Assembly (NCBI GenBank): GCA_030544215.1 | Contig: JARZZO010000001.1 | Span: 39,149,670-39,213,669 of the forward strand | Direction: 5' to 3' | From: Zantedeschia hybrid cultivar | Lineage: Eukaryota; Streptophyta; Magnoliopsida; Alismatales; Araceae | DNA: 64,000 bases | Shown here: piece by piece, positions 1 through 11,260 of the stretch | How positions within the stretch are numbered: the first letter of the stretch is position 1 | Layout: every line of letters begins with the position of its first letter | Position numbers and translations under genes: made by a program | The notes under the pieces: generated by a model | What the model was told of the DNA's origin: nothing | What the model saw: the letters and a program-made list of their open reading frames with translations, nothing else | The model's database searches: none

Positions 1-365
1 AAGGTTTAGAGAATATGAAGAAGAGTTTAGCGGAAGAAGAAATTATGGATAGATAGCAAGAAAGTTATAAGTGAACCAAGCGCCGATCTTTCTTCAAGAG
101 GTAGGTGGATAACTCTAAACCTAATCTATTTTGTATTAAAAATTATATTTTTTTTAAAGGATTTCAAAAACTAATAAATTGATAAGAAGTTTGATCCATA
201 TATCCACTTCATGATCATCAAGTCTCAGATTTTTGTGATCTTTTTGGCTATTTATTCTATGAGTTGCCCGTCAACAACCACAACACCTACGACAGGTAGG
301 GGGACCCGGAGACACACTTCAACAATTTCGAGTCTCACATAAGACTGCATAGTCCCAGATGCCAC
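1..365. other. Unassigned sequence upstream of a gag remnant
   Basis: I see no open frame, RNA gene or repeat end here. It may be the leader of the Tat-type gag remnant that follows, because it lies directly 5' of it on the same strand, but no LTR end or primer binding site is recognisable. Assignment is open. Confidence 0.3.
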
Positions 366-1083
366 TTGCTATCATGCTTTCACCAAGTGTGGTTTTCATC
401 TTTGTCTCCGGGATCCATACGCCCTTTTGAACATCTCAGGAAGTTGTTCCGAGATCACTTAGCGGGCGCCTTTTGGAAAAGGCCATTGGCCAACCTAGTA
501 GCCATCAACCAAAAGTGCAGAGAATCCCTCAGGGATTACATCTTATGTTTCCACGATGAGACCCTTCGAGTTCCCAACCACGAAGTATGCTCAGCCGTGA
601 CGACCCTTACTCAGGGCACCCGAGACTATGCCCTCTGAAGGGCTACCGTCTATTAGGTGCCCAAGACCTTGAATGCCCTCATTAACCTTACACACCAGCA
701 TGACGACTGCGAGGAAGTGGTAACCGCCTACCACTTTTGGGGAGAGGAGGGCAATCGCAAGTGCTCAAGGATACACCTCTTTTCAAGAAGAAGAAGACTC
801 GATGCTTTGAGGGAGAAATCAAAGGTCCCATGGCATCTAGACCTTACAGACCATTGACCACTCCCTTATTCGAGATCTTACAGGATATAAAAAATAAGGA
901 GCACGTCAACTGGCTACAGAAGATGAGGGCTGACCCAAGGCACTGAGGTAGGAGGAAGTACTGCCACTTCCACAAGGATCATGGCCATACCACGGAGAAG
1001 TGCCGGCAACTGTGAGATGAGATAGAATCTCTTATTCATCAGGGTTATCTCAGAAAGTGCGAAGCTCCTCAGATTGAGAACTA
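366..1083 (+). pseudogene. gag: Ty3/gypsy (Tat-type) gag remnant
   Basis: This is a decayed capsid gene. The reading starts in the frame of 366 (retrotransposon-gag fold with ESLRDYILCFHDETL, then ALINLTHQHDDCEEVV after a stop near 637) and moves to the frame of 737. There, past a stop near 944, it ends in a CHFHKDHGHTTEKC segment followed by DEIESLIHQGYLRK. That C-x-FH-x-DHGH-x-TE-x-C pattern is the zinc-binding tail of gag in Tat-lineage plant elements. It has at least three in-frame stops and one frameshift, no start region and no following protease, so it is a fragment. It lies on the plus strand, opposite to the two other Tat elements of the window, and is probably an older independent insertion. 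Confidence 0.7.
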
Positions 1084-1099
1084 CCCCAATGATGCATTA

Positions 1100-3384
1100 T
1101 TAAACGCCGTTGTTAAAGCACAAAACCACCAATCTTAAATTCCAATTCTCAATAAAAATAAAGATGTAGCACTTGGTTGAGATTGAGTTGAATCCAAAGG
1201 GAACTATACTTTAGATTTGAAAACTTGAGTTCTTGATCATGTTCTTTAAAAATGTGATTTTGAAACTCAAAATTGAAAACAAATTAATCTACCTAGCTCT
1301 AAACAAACTTATCATAGCTTCTAAATCACCTAATTAATGCTAGCAATGAAATCAAATAATCAACTACTCCATGCATTTCTAACTAAACAAAATTAATTAT
1401 GAATTAACAATAGAGAGGGATAGATTAAGAGGAGATAAACTAAGAAAGGAAAATAACAACACTTAACAAGGAAAAAATATTCCTTCAACTAATAAAAAAT
1501 TACATCCAAGTTTAAATAACTTAACCCGACAAGTTGAAAAATTAATCCCTAGCAAACGTTAACTCAAAATTAACAGACATAAATAAAGTGCGGCAAAAAC
1601 AGGTGCTGGAAGCGGGACTAGTGCAATGGACTAGCGTAGAGGGGGCAGGCGCAGGCACAGTGCGCCAAGGCAGCATAGACGAGGCAGCGTGGTAGGCACA
1701 CGACAGGCGTAGCAGGCGAGGTACGCAAGTATAGTGGCGACGCTTCACCGACGTAGGGGCGGTACAACGTCTGGGTGGCGACATAGACAGCGGCACGTGG
1801 TGCCCGCCGGGGCTCTAGGCGCGTCCTGGTTCACCGCGTGGCTCGCGGCAGGGTGGGTTGTTCTCGCACATGGGCACGGTCGTTGAGGCACCTGGGCTCG
1901 ACTTTCGCCGGGCTGCCGCATGGCGGATCTGGTAGCTGTTGTGGGGCACCCTTCTGACGCATGGAGAGGCAGGCCCGAGGTGCAGGTGGAGGGAGAGAGA
2001 CGCAGGGAGAGAGAGAGAGCATTTTTTAAAATAGAGAGAGACAAAAGGAGGAGGAAGAAGAAGGAAGAGGGAGAGAGAGAAGCGTAGAGGGGAGAGAAAG
2101 AGGGAGAAAGAGAGAGGCTCGATAAGGGGGAGAGAGAAGGAGTTTAAAAATCAGGAGAAAAAAAGGTCCAAAGTAAAAAGTCACCCCTCCCGTAAGAGAG
2201 GTTTATCATTTATAGGCTAAGAGAGAGTTTAAATTTCAAAACTTGGCACCAAAAAGGAGTTTGAATTTTTGAATTTAATATTTATCTCCCCTTACTTGGA
2301 GGAACCTCCTCCAAGATAAGGGGGTTTTTTGAAATTTGAATTTTTGAAGAGGAGAACTCTCTGTCTCCTATTGAAATCCAGGATTCTCTCTTTCTTCTCT
2401 TTCTTAGTTGGCATGTGGGCCCCACTTGAAGAGAAAGTACAAAAATAAAATATTGTTTCTACTAGGATTTGAACCCTGGTCACTTTAATGGAATTCAAGT
2501 GGTCTAACCACTATCCCATCTGCTTGTTCATGTCTTACATCCATAGAAAATAAATATTAAATCTCTGTACTGACATAATCATTCATTAAGTTCTTGATAA
2601 TTACCAATAAGCCCCTGTTAATAATGGAATTTTCACAAATCTATTGACACTCAATTAATCTCATGACATGATGATATTTTTAATTCTAAATTTTACAAAA
2701 TTGATATATTTGAAAGCATCATTGATTTATCTATTATTCTATATGCTTTTGTACATAAAATCACAAGTGTAATGTGCAAATTCCATCTATTTATTATCTA
2801 AAAATGTGTAATCATCAAATTCCATCTATATTCTAGTCCATGAGCAATGCAAACAGTGAAAATTAGGACTACCATGATTAGTATAAAATCAAACTTCATT
2901 TTAAAGGATATCTATCACAAATGGTAGGCAGTTTAAGTTTAAGTTTTCATTCTCCCCCCACTATACTTGGGATCAGGAGAGGTGATTGTGCATAACAGTT
3001 GACATGCTCAAAGTTCATTTCCACCCTGTCTAGTATATATCCTTGCCTTTGTTGACCTTTGGAGAAGAACTACCTGTGGGAGAGAGAGAGAAAAACAGAT
3101 ATCTCATGATCAGTTGCCTAGGCCCACTTTTCGGTTTTCGCCCCGACTCAACACTTTTTAGGATTTGGTGTTATTTTGTTATGAGGGGCTTTTTTTATTA
3201 AGTGTAGCTTTTTCATTTAGTTGTGCTTTGAGAGTACATACTTTTTTCCACCCTCTTTACTTTTACTTTGCCTGAAGGGAGGGTGCGTACTTTTTGCCAC
3301 CATCCTTCTTTTGGCTCTTTTGAAGCATATTTATTATTTGTCATTTGATTTTCATGCTTCTAATGGTCCCTTTTTCGAGATGAC
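1100..3384 (-). repeat. Uncharacterised repeat family F, copy 1 (inverted relative to copy 2)
   Basis: The stretch has an AT-rich part (about 2530-3384), a tRNA-like segment (2461-2523), a purine-rich tract (about 1990-2130) and a GC-rich block (about 1600-1980). The same order, reverse-complemented, occurs at about 24.92-26.17 kb. Examples are the tRNA-like box, the following GGGGCCCACATGCCAACTAAG word (2405-2425 here as complement, 25315-25335 there) and the AATAGATAAATCA word beyond it. I find no coding potential I trust. The size and the mixture of AT-rich and GC-rich parts resemble an LTR, but no LTR ends or target duplication were identified. Left boundary is uncertain. Confidence 0.5.
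2461..2523 (-). other. tRNA-like segment (Pol III box A/B-like) in repeat F
   Basis: On the minus strand the segment reads GCAGATGGGATAGTGGTTAG at its start (box A-like) and GGTTCAAATCC about 50 nt later (box B-like, at 2465-2475). The spacing and the D-arm/T-arm-like words resemble a tRNA. Length is too short and the arms too imperfect for a functional tRNA gene, and it is embedded in a repeat. It could be a SINE head or a tRNA-derived promoter captured by an LTR. Confidence 0.5.
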
Positions 3385-5030
3385 TGTTGGGTTTGGTCGA
3401 AACCCCGGGAAATCGTAGCGGAAGAACAGAAAATAAAACGAGTTCCCAAACCAGTTCGGGCTCCAATTGATGCAACAAAAATGGTATAAATAAAATCATA
3501 CGAGATTTTCACCTTGTGTAGAACATGTTGTTCTACAAAGATCGATGCCGAACTCCTCGAAGCTATGAGCCGCACAAGTGTACGGCCTCTAGAGCTAATC
3601 CACACGAACTCTCTGCAGCAACGGAGTCCTTCTCCTTCAACCCGCACAACTCAAATCCCCCACCTCAAAGCTTCTGGGAAGAATCCAATTATTCCAACAA
3701 AAATGTGATGGCCACCTTTTGGAATGGTAAGAAGATTAGCTGCGGGTTGAAGAGAACATGGGTTTATAAAGGAAGGTTAAGGCGGCAGCTTGAACTGCCT
3801 CTTTAACCAATCCTATCCTTTGCCGCCTCGGCCAAAGAAAACCCTAAGGCATATTATATATAAATATATTATTATTAACTTATTTATCAAATAAGTTTAT
3901 ATTATATATATGCCCTTAATATTATTGTATATATACTTTTAAGCCATTTATGGATTCTTTTCCCAAAAGAATTAAATGCTTTAGTATATTTTTCCATACA
4001 ATAATATTCCATTCTGCGAGAGTTATTTGTGTGTGATCCTAAGCCCATTATCACTCTGGTTTAAAGATCCAATATTTTCTAATTTAATTAGAAATAAATT
4101 AAATCGGTTATTCCCAACAACTGTTTAATGTGATCTGGACCTTTTAATCATGTTGGGTCAATCAAATCCGCATGATCCCAGAGGATGCCGGGTTCATCTT
4201 GACCATGTCTGGCACCTATAAGTCTTTAGTTACTGTATCGCTATAATCCCTCGTTCATTCTATAAGTCCAATCCGATCGTGTGGTACGGTTATGTCAAAC
4301 CACTAGTGATCGTGTCGTCTAACCATGACCTCCATAATTATTTCATGTTCGTTCCAAACGAACCAATACCACCCTGGCTAGGGGATTAGTGGAGCGGCCA
4401 TTCATGACTCATTCATTGCCTGTGAAATACCTAACAGTGAGTGATCCCCTCTTGACCATTAACGATCTTCGCATGTATTCCGATGTGGCTAATAATTTAG
4501 TGTTTCATGACTTATGGTTAAAATCACTTAACCAAACATTAAACCACACCGGTCCTCACGCAAAACCTCATTAATGTCTTAGGTCAAATAATCAACGATA
4601 CTACTAAGACAGATGGATCTTCTGTTGACATTAGGTATAATTAACCATATGAACATCCATCAGCAGATCAGTTCAGTGAACATCCTATCAGGATGAACAT
4701 TCAAACATATGTGCTAGTGCCCCGCACCTGTAACTGTGAGATTGGTCATTTATACATCATGCGTGCCGATTTACGAGTAATCATATTCTAGAGTGATTAC
4801 TCTCCAATCGGGAACAGTTTAAGGTATGTGTCCATGTACAGTCAAACTCACATTCAAGATCTCATCTCAAAATTGACTTTACAATCACATATTCTAAGAA
4901 CAACACAAAGTAATCCACATATTACAAGTTTACACTCTAATTACCACTTAATTATATTGAACAATATTGTACAACACCTTGGGCCTACACGGCGCCAAAA
5001 ATTGGCCTGTAGGACACCTAAACACTAATG
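3385..5030 (-). repeat. 3' LTR of Ty1/copia element A
   Basis: The LTR begins TGTTGGGTTTGGTCGAAACC and ends ...AACACTAATG, immediately followed by ATCTCCCACAT, which on the minus strand is the polypurine tract ATGTGGGAGAT. It aligns over its whole length with the LTRs of element B (26170-27853 and 62770 onward), for example TTTAAGCCATTTAT, GATCCAATATTTTCT and the conserved CAGTTCAGTGAAC. The polypurine tract on the right and the reversed pol sequence beyond it show that the element runs on the minus strand. A TTTATAAACC word near 3760 (complement) is a plausible TATA box. The other LTR is not in the window. Confidence 0.85.
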
Positions 5031-6232
5031 ATCTCCCACATGTACTACTGCTAATTGTCCACAGTCTTGAGACCCATCTTTTCCCGATGGCGCTCGAACA
5101 CAATCTATGACAAAGGCTTAGTTAGTGGATACGCAATATTGTCTTCTGATTGTACACGCTCTACCACCACATCTCCCCTTGCAGGAATCTCCCGAATCAG
5201 GTAAAAGTGCCTTAGAATATACTGTGACCTTTGGTGAGACCGAGGTTCTTTCGCCTGGGCGATGGCCCCATTATTATTACATAATAATGGGATGGGAGCC
5301 AATATGGTGGGAACTATGTCAAGTTCGAAGATGAATTTCTTCATCCAGACCGCTTCCTTGGCAGCTTCAGCCGCAGTTATATACTTTGTCTCTGTCGTTG
5401 AATCCGCAGTCGTTTCTTACTTAGAACTCTTCCAACTAACTGCCCCACCATTTAACATGAATACAAATACAGATGGATTTCCTATCATCCGAATCTGACT
5501 GGAAACTAGAGTCTGTATATGCTCTTAATTGTAAGTCCTCTTCTCATCCATACAGCAAGAAAAGATCCTTAGTTCTTCTCAAGTACTTAAGGATGCATTT
5601 CACTGCTCTCCAGTGCTCTTCGCCTGGATCACTCTGATATCTGCTAGTAATGCTCAAAGCATTAGCCACATCAGGGTGAGTACATAGCATGGCATACATG
5701 ATCGACCCTATTGCCAAGGTATAGGGTACCCGACTCATGTGCTCTACTTCCTGAGGTGTTCTAGGGGCCATAACCTTAGATAGGTAAATTCCATGTCTCA
5801 TAGGAATGAGACCTCTTTTGGAATTTTCAAATTGGAATCTCCTGAGCATAGTATCTATGTACATGGATTGGGACAATCCCAGCATCCTCTTTGATCTATT
5901 ACGATAGATTCTTATGCCCAACACATAAGATGCTTCTCCCAAATCTTTCATGGAGAATGTCTTGGACAACCAAGACTTTGTTGATGTCAACATCCTTACT
6001 TCATTCCCAATGACTAAGATGTCATCAATATAGAGGACTAAGAAGGTCACTGAGCTCCCACTGACCTTCTTTTAAACACAGGGTTCGTCTTCAAATGAAG
6101 TCGAAAGATTTGATAGCCTCATCAAATCTCAAATTCCAACTTTAAGATGACTGCTTCAATCCATAAATGGATTTCTAAAGCTTGCATACCTTATTAGGAT
6201 ACTGCTTAGATATGAATCCATCTGGTTGTACC
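5031..6232 (-). pseudogene. pol: Copia A pol remnant: reverse transcriptase C-terminal half and RNase H
   Basis: Read leftward, 6050-5544 encodes the copia RT core with YIDDILVIGNEV (catalytic YxDD), the KDLGEASYVLGI motif, MRHGIYLSK and the thumb/connection segment GEEHWRAVKCILKYLRR. After a frame change, 5344-5105 gives the RNase H end with PIPLLCNNNGAIAQAKEPRS and REIPARGDVVVERV, where the usual catalytic D of CDNNGA has become N. Between 6232 and 6051 the RT fingers region is present but frame-broken. The gene is cut at 6232 by the LTR of element C (left flank GTACC). Integrase, protease and gag of A are absent from the window. Confidence 0.85.
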
Positions 6233-7778
6233 TATTGGGTTCTTGGGTTTCTCCAGATTGCAAACGCACCAAAATAAATAAATTAAAATATCTGCGATCT
6301 GTTTCTCGTTTTTGATAATCTAAAACGATTAGAATGGGTAATCGATCATTACCGCACGCGAATTCTAATCCGCGACCGATCGGTTCCATCGGTGTGACAC
6401 CGCTACCCACGCTGATGCCCGGCCTGTAGTGAATTCCACGCGATCCTCCTAGCGGTGGATTCCTCTTGTTCCTCTTTCCTCATAGCCCACGAACGATTCA
6501 CCAATCGCCGCAATGACCGGTGCAATGCATGGTCGAATTCCCATTGAATGGGAGTCAGAGAAGATGGCGGAGCAAACCCATAGTGGAAGGTCGGCCTGGG
6601 GCACTAGAGAGAGAGAGGGAGAGAGGAGGGGCAGCCAGGGTTGAGCAGTGGCTTGGCCTGCTCAGCCCGGTCGCTACATTTTATATTTACCGTGCGATTT
6701 TTTATAAAAAGCCCGATTTAATATAAAACCCATTTTTAATCCATCGCCTTGAGAATCTTTTGCGTGTGACCCTCTAGGCCCAATTACCAGTTCGTTTAAT
6801 GGCCCAATAAGCACAGTGACTCCTCACTGACTAATAACTCATATTAATTAATTAATTGACCGAATTAATGTCACACATTGAATTCGGTCAAGCCTCCGAT
6901 CACGTTGGGTGCCAAGCAACACCGCGTGTATCTGGAAGGTATTTGGGTTAAGCAATCCACTCTTGGAACCTTTTCATCGACAGTTACGGCATGAATATGA
7001 TCCTTCATTCGATCAATGCTCTCGAGTCAACTCAGGGTATGGTGTACTGTCAAACCCTAACCGGTCGACTCACTTGGATCCGATGCTACCGTATAATATC
7101 CGAAAACTCCTTTCCCGATATTATTGTCCGCTCTGGCTAGGAACTCGTGTGCATCCTTCCTAGAGCATTATCTCTATAAGTACCGAGAGCGTATGATTCC
7201 TTATTGACACTCAATTCCCTTCGACTGTTTTTCGTTGTACCCGATCCTTGGCTATTTTGAATCTCGTGAATAGAGATTCATAAACCAAGGTCAATGCACA
7301 GAAGTCCACTGACAAGGTGTCCTTGGTGTCTTAGGTCCGAGGACCATCCAGGCAATTGTGACAATAGAATCAAGTTGGTTGACAATGAGGTACTATACCA
7401 TCCAGCGAATCAGTCAGATCAGTTCAGTGAACTCATTCTCTATTGAGTACCTACAGATTCGCCTTAGTGTCTCCATACAAGTAACTATGAGATTAGTCAC
7501 CCTTATAGTATGAGCAGGAGTAATCTGTACTTGCCTAACTGCATATTCGATGTCCATCTCGGGTAACCTCCGACTAGGAACAATTGAGAATATGTGTGTT
7601 TAAGTGATCAGTCTCATTAGTATGATCTCATCATAATCTGATCACTATCGCACATATTCACGGACTTCATTATGAGACGATAACAATTTGAATTACATAT
7701 AATGAAATATGTCATTTTATTAATAAATGAACGAGATTTATATAGTCAGATTGAATTATAGGCCACCTAAGACTAACA
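6233..7778 (-). repeat. 3' LTR of Ty1/copia element C
   Basis: It starts TATTGGGTTCTTGGGTTTCT (terminal TG mutated to TA) and ends GACTAACA, followed by ATCTCCCACTTG, the complement of a GTGGGAGAT polypurine tract. It interrupts the RT of element A between 6232 and 6233. On the minus strand a TATAAAATG word at 6672-6682 is followed by a CT-rich leader (GAGA repeats at 6606-6635 on the plus strand), as expected for U3/R. It aligns with the LTR of D (8490-11260) over its whole length and with the solo LTR 9578-10810 over most of it. Confidence 0.85.
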
Positions 7779-8489
7779 ATCTCCCACTTGGACTAAAGCC
7801 AATCACCTTTATGCACTAAACTTATAGACTCTAGGTGACGCTCAAACACATTTTGAGCCAGTGGCTTTGTCAGTGGATCTGCTACATTATCGGCAGATGG
7901 AACTCTTTCCACCACTACATTTCCTCTGGAAATGATCTCTCTGATTAGATGAAAGCGCCTTAGAATATGCTTCGATTTCTGATGAGACCGCGGCTCTTTT
8001 GCTTGTGCAATGGCTCCATTATTGTCGCACAACAGCGGAACAGGTTTAGAGATGCTAGGAACTATGCCGAGGTCGGTGATGAATTTCTTCAACCACACTG
8101 CTTCTTTGGCGGCTTCAGCTGCAACGATGTACTCAGCTTCAGTCATTGAATCTACAGTGGTTTCTTGCTTGGAACTCTTCCAACATACCGCTCTTCCTTT
8201 CAAAGTAAATACAAATCTAGATGTAGACTTACTATCATCTGGATCTGACTAGAAACTCGAGTCAGTAAAGCCTCGTAGTTTCAAGTCACCTCCTCCATAG
8301 ACAAGAAACATATCTTTAGTTCTTCGCAAGTGCTTAAGGATGCATTTCACTGCCTTCCAATGCTCTTCACCTAGATCAACCTGAAATCTGCTCATAAGAC
8401 TTAGAGTATATGCCATCTCTGGCCATGTACATAGCATGGCATACATGATAGATCCTATGGCAGAGGCATAGGGTACACTGTCCATGAAT
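7779..8489 (-). pseudogene. pol: Copia C pol remnant: RT connection and RNase H
   Basis: One minus-strand frame runs through this piece with a single stop at about 8249. The upstream part gives YASAIGSIMYAMLCTWPEMAY and GEEHWKAVKCILKHLRRTKD (RT thumb/connection). The downstream part gives copia RNase H with MTEAEYIVAAEAAKEAVWLK, CDNNGAIAQAKEPRSHQKS (catalytic DNNGA intact) and the polyprotein end with ADPLTKPLAQNVFERH. The terminal stop near 7793 lies a few bases from the polypurine tract, which is normal for copia. The gene is cut at 8489 by the LTR of element D (flank TGAAT); its upstream part is not in the window. Confidence 0.85.
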
Positions 8490-11260
8490 TGTTGGGTTCG
8501 CGGTGTCGGATCTGACCAAAACGCAGCGGACAAAATTTAATGTCGGGATCATATCCGTCCCGTTTCGATTAACAAAACTAAACGGTAAATCAAATTTACC
8601 TTGAGCGGATTTGAATCCTCGTTCGTCCGGTTCCGTCAGTGTGATGCCGCAAGCCGCGTAGGTGCCCGACCTCTAGCGGTATCTACGCAGTCTTCTTCTC
8701 GATGGATCGTCCTCGCTTCCTCACTCGAAGAAATGTCCGCATATCCCATTTGGCTTCACGTAATCCTCCGGGACATGCGGATTCAGATTCCCGTCCGACG
8801 GGAAGACGGAGCAAGCGGGAGTTGGAACAAAGTCTCCCGGGGCCTGCCTAAGGTGGAGGGCGCCAGAGACAGAGAGGAGAGAGAGAGGAGGGTGGCTACG
8901 TCAGGGTTGTTAGCCCCTGACCTAGCCCTAGTCTTTTATAATAAGTGCATTGCAATTTTTCAGAAAAACCCACACTTATCCGAAATCCCATCGAAATATC
9001 CACTGACTTGAAAACCTTTTGCGTGTAACCCTCTAGGCCCAAATACCAGTCTAATCAATAGCCCATTAAGCCCAATAACTCTTTACGGACCTACTAAATT
9101 AACTAATATCTTTATATTAATTAATCAGTTGAATTTAATGTCACACAATAAATTCAGACAGGCTTCCGATCATGTTTGGTGCCAAGCAACACCGCGTGAT
9201 CCCGGAAGGCAATAGGGTTTATGCAACTCATTATGGGAACCTTTCTGTCAACGGTTACCGTGCAGATATAATCCTACATCCGTGCAATGTTCTCGAATCG
9301 ACCTAGGGTATTGTTTACTTTTAAACCCTAGCCGGTCGATTCACTTGAATCAGATGCCGCTAATCTATATCAGATAACTCTTTATCTGATACAAAGTCCG
9401 CCCTAGCCAGGGACTTAAGCGCATCATTCTCAGAACATACTCTCTCAGTTTCCTTCGAGGGCATTTCCCTAAACCCGATCATTTGACTTATTGATAACCC
9501 ATGGTTAGGGATTCGTTAATCAAGGTCAAAGCTCAGAGACCTATTAACAAGATATCTTTGGTGTCTCAGGTCTAAGGTGTAGGTGCTCATTGGAGAATGA
9601 GTTCACTGAACTGATCCGACTGAATCACTAGATGGTATTGTACCTCACTGTCAACCAGCTTGATTTTATTGTCGCAGTTGCGTGGATAGTCCTCTGACCT
9701 GAGACACCAAGGACACCTTGTCAGTGGACTTCTGTGCTTTAACCTTGGTTTATGAATCTCTAACCACGGGATTCTAAACAGCCAAGGATCGGGTACAGCA
9801 GAATATCGTCGAAGGGAATTGTGTGTCAATAAGGAATCATTCGCTCTCGGTACGATGAGAGAGAATGCTCTAGGAAGGATGCGTGAAAGTCCCTGGCCAG
9901 GGCGGACGATAATATCGGGAAATGAGTTTTCCGATATTCATCAGCGACATCCAATCCAAGTGAGTCGACCGGTTAGGGTTTGACAGCATGCCATACCCTG
10001 AGTTAACTTGAGAGTATTGTACGAATGAAGGATTATATGCACGCGGTAACTATCGGCGGAAAGGTTCCAAGAGTGGGTTACTTAACCCCGATACATTCCG
10101 GGTTCATGCGGTGTTGCTTGGCACCCAACGTGATCGGAGGCCCAATCGAATTCGATGTGCGACATCAATTCGATTGAGTAATTAATTAATAAAGGATTAT
10201 TAATTGATTAATAAAGCCAGTGAAGAGTCACTGGGCTAATTGGGCTATTAACTAGACTGGTAATTGGGCCTAGAGGGTTACACCCAAATTATTCTCAAGG
10301 CGATGGATAAATAAGTGGGTTTTATACAAACCAGGGGTTTTTATGAAAAACCACGCAGTTAGTATAAAATATAGCGAACGGGCTGAGCAGGCCAAGCTGC
10401 TGCTAACCCTAGCCGCCCCCTCTTCTGTTTCTCTCTCTCTCTAGTGCCCCAGAAGAATCCGGATCCCCTGATCTACTCTACCGCATCTCCGAATCCCGTT
10501 TGATGGGAAATCGTCCGCGCGCTGCGGCGATCGTTGCGGTGAACGGCGGAGACTTCGTGGGCTGCGAAGAACGAGGAACGTGAGGATATCCGTCGCGAGG
10601 AGGATCGCGTGGACTCCGCTAGAGGCTTGGCACTTGCGCGGCTTGCGGTGTCGCACCGATGGAACCGAACGGTTGCGAATTCGAATCCGCACATGGTAAG
10701 TTCTGATAATCCGATTATCGGGATTTTAGTTTTTCAAAATGAGAATCGGATCTCCGTTTTATTTTTATTTCCACTGCGCGGGAGATTCGGAGAAACTCGA
10801 GAACCCAACATAAGGATCATCTATGCAACCATGACAAAAGAATCTAGCTGGTTAACAGTACGGTATATACCATCCAGCGATTCATGGTCGGATCAGTTCA
10901 GTGAACTCATTCGCAAATGAGCACCTACAGGTCCAGCATAGTATCTCCACACAAGTGACTTATATGATCAGTTACCCTCATCATATGAGTTGAAGAAACA
11001 TGTACTAGTCTATCCGGATGTTTGATGTACTTCTCAAACATCCTCCGACTAAGAACAATTAAGAACATGTGTTTATAAGTCTTCGGTCCCGTAATTAAGA
11101 TCTCATCATAATCCGAAGACTGTTATGCATGTTCATGGACTTCATTGTGATACGTTAAACATAGATCGAATTAATTACGCACAACGAATTTATACCATTA
11201 TATTAATAAACTGAATAATACATAATATCGGATTCGCGTCCAGGTCACCTAATACTAACA
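8490..11260 (-). repeat. 3' LTR of Ty1/copia element D, split by a solo LTR
   Basis: The LTR starts TGTTGGGTTCGCGGTGTCGG and ends AATACTAACA, followed by ATCTCCCACTTAG (polypurine tract on the complement). Subtracting the solo LTR (9578-10810) and one copy of its TAAGG duplication leaves about 1533 bp, close to the 1546 bp of LTR C, with which it aligns. TATAAAAG on the minus strand (8933-8940) is a plausible TATA box. It interrupts pol of element C at 8489/8490. Confidence 0.85.
9578..10810 (+). mobile_element. Solo LTR (copia C-like), plus strand, inserted in LTR D
   Basis: The 1233-bp segment begins TGTAGGTGCTCATTGG and ends GAGAACCCAACA, flanked by TAAGG at 9573-9577 and 10811-10815. LTR D reads continuously across one copy of TAAGG, which proves the insertion. 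The body is the reverse complement of most of LTR C (for example GAGTTCACTGAACTGATC against GATCAGTTCAGTGAACTC). TATAAAAT lies at 10363-10370. It lacks about 325 bp that LTR C has beyond its CCTACA word at about 7455, so it starts with its own TG end inside what is LTR interior in C. Confidence 0.85.

Noticed and set aside
1542..2044. Overlapping Arg/Pro/Cys-rich open frames in the GC-rich block
   Set aside because: They overlap in several frames, have no recognisable domain and mirror similar spurious frames in the inverted repeat copy at 25.5-26.2 kb. GC-rich low-complexity DNA explains them.
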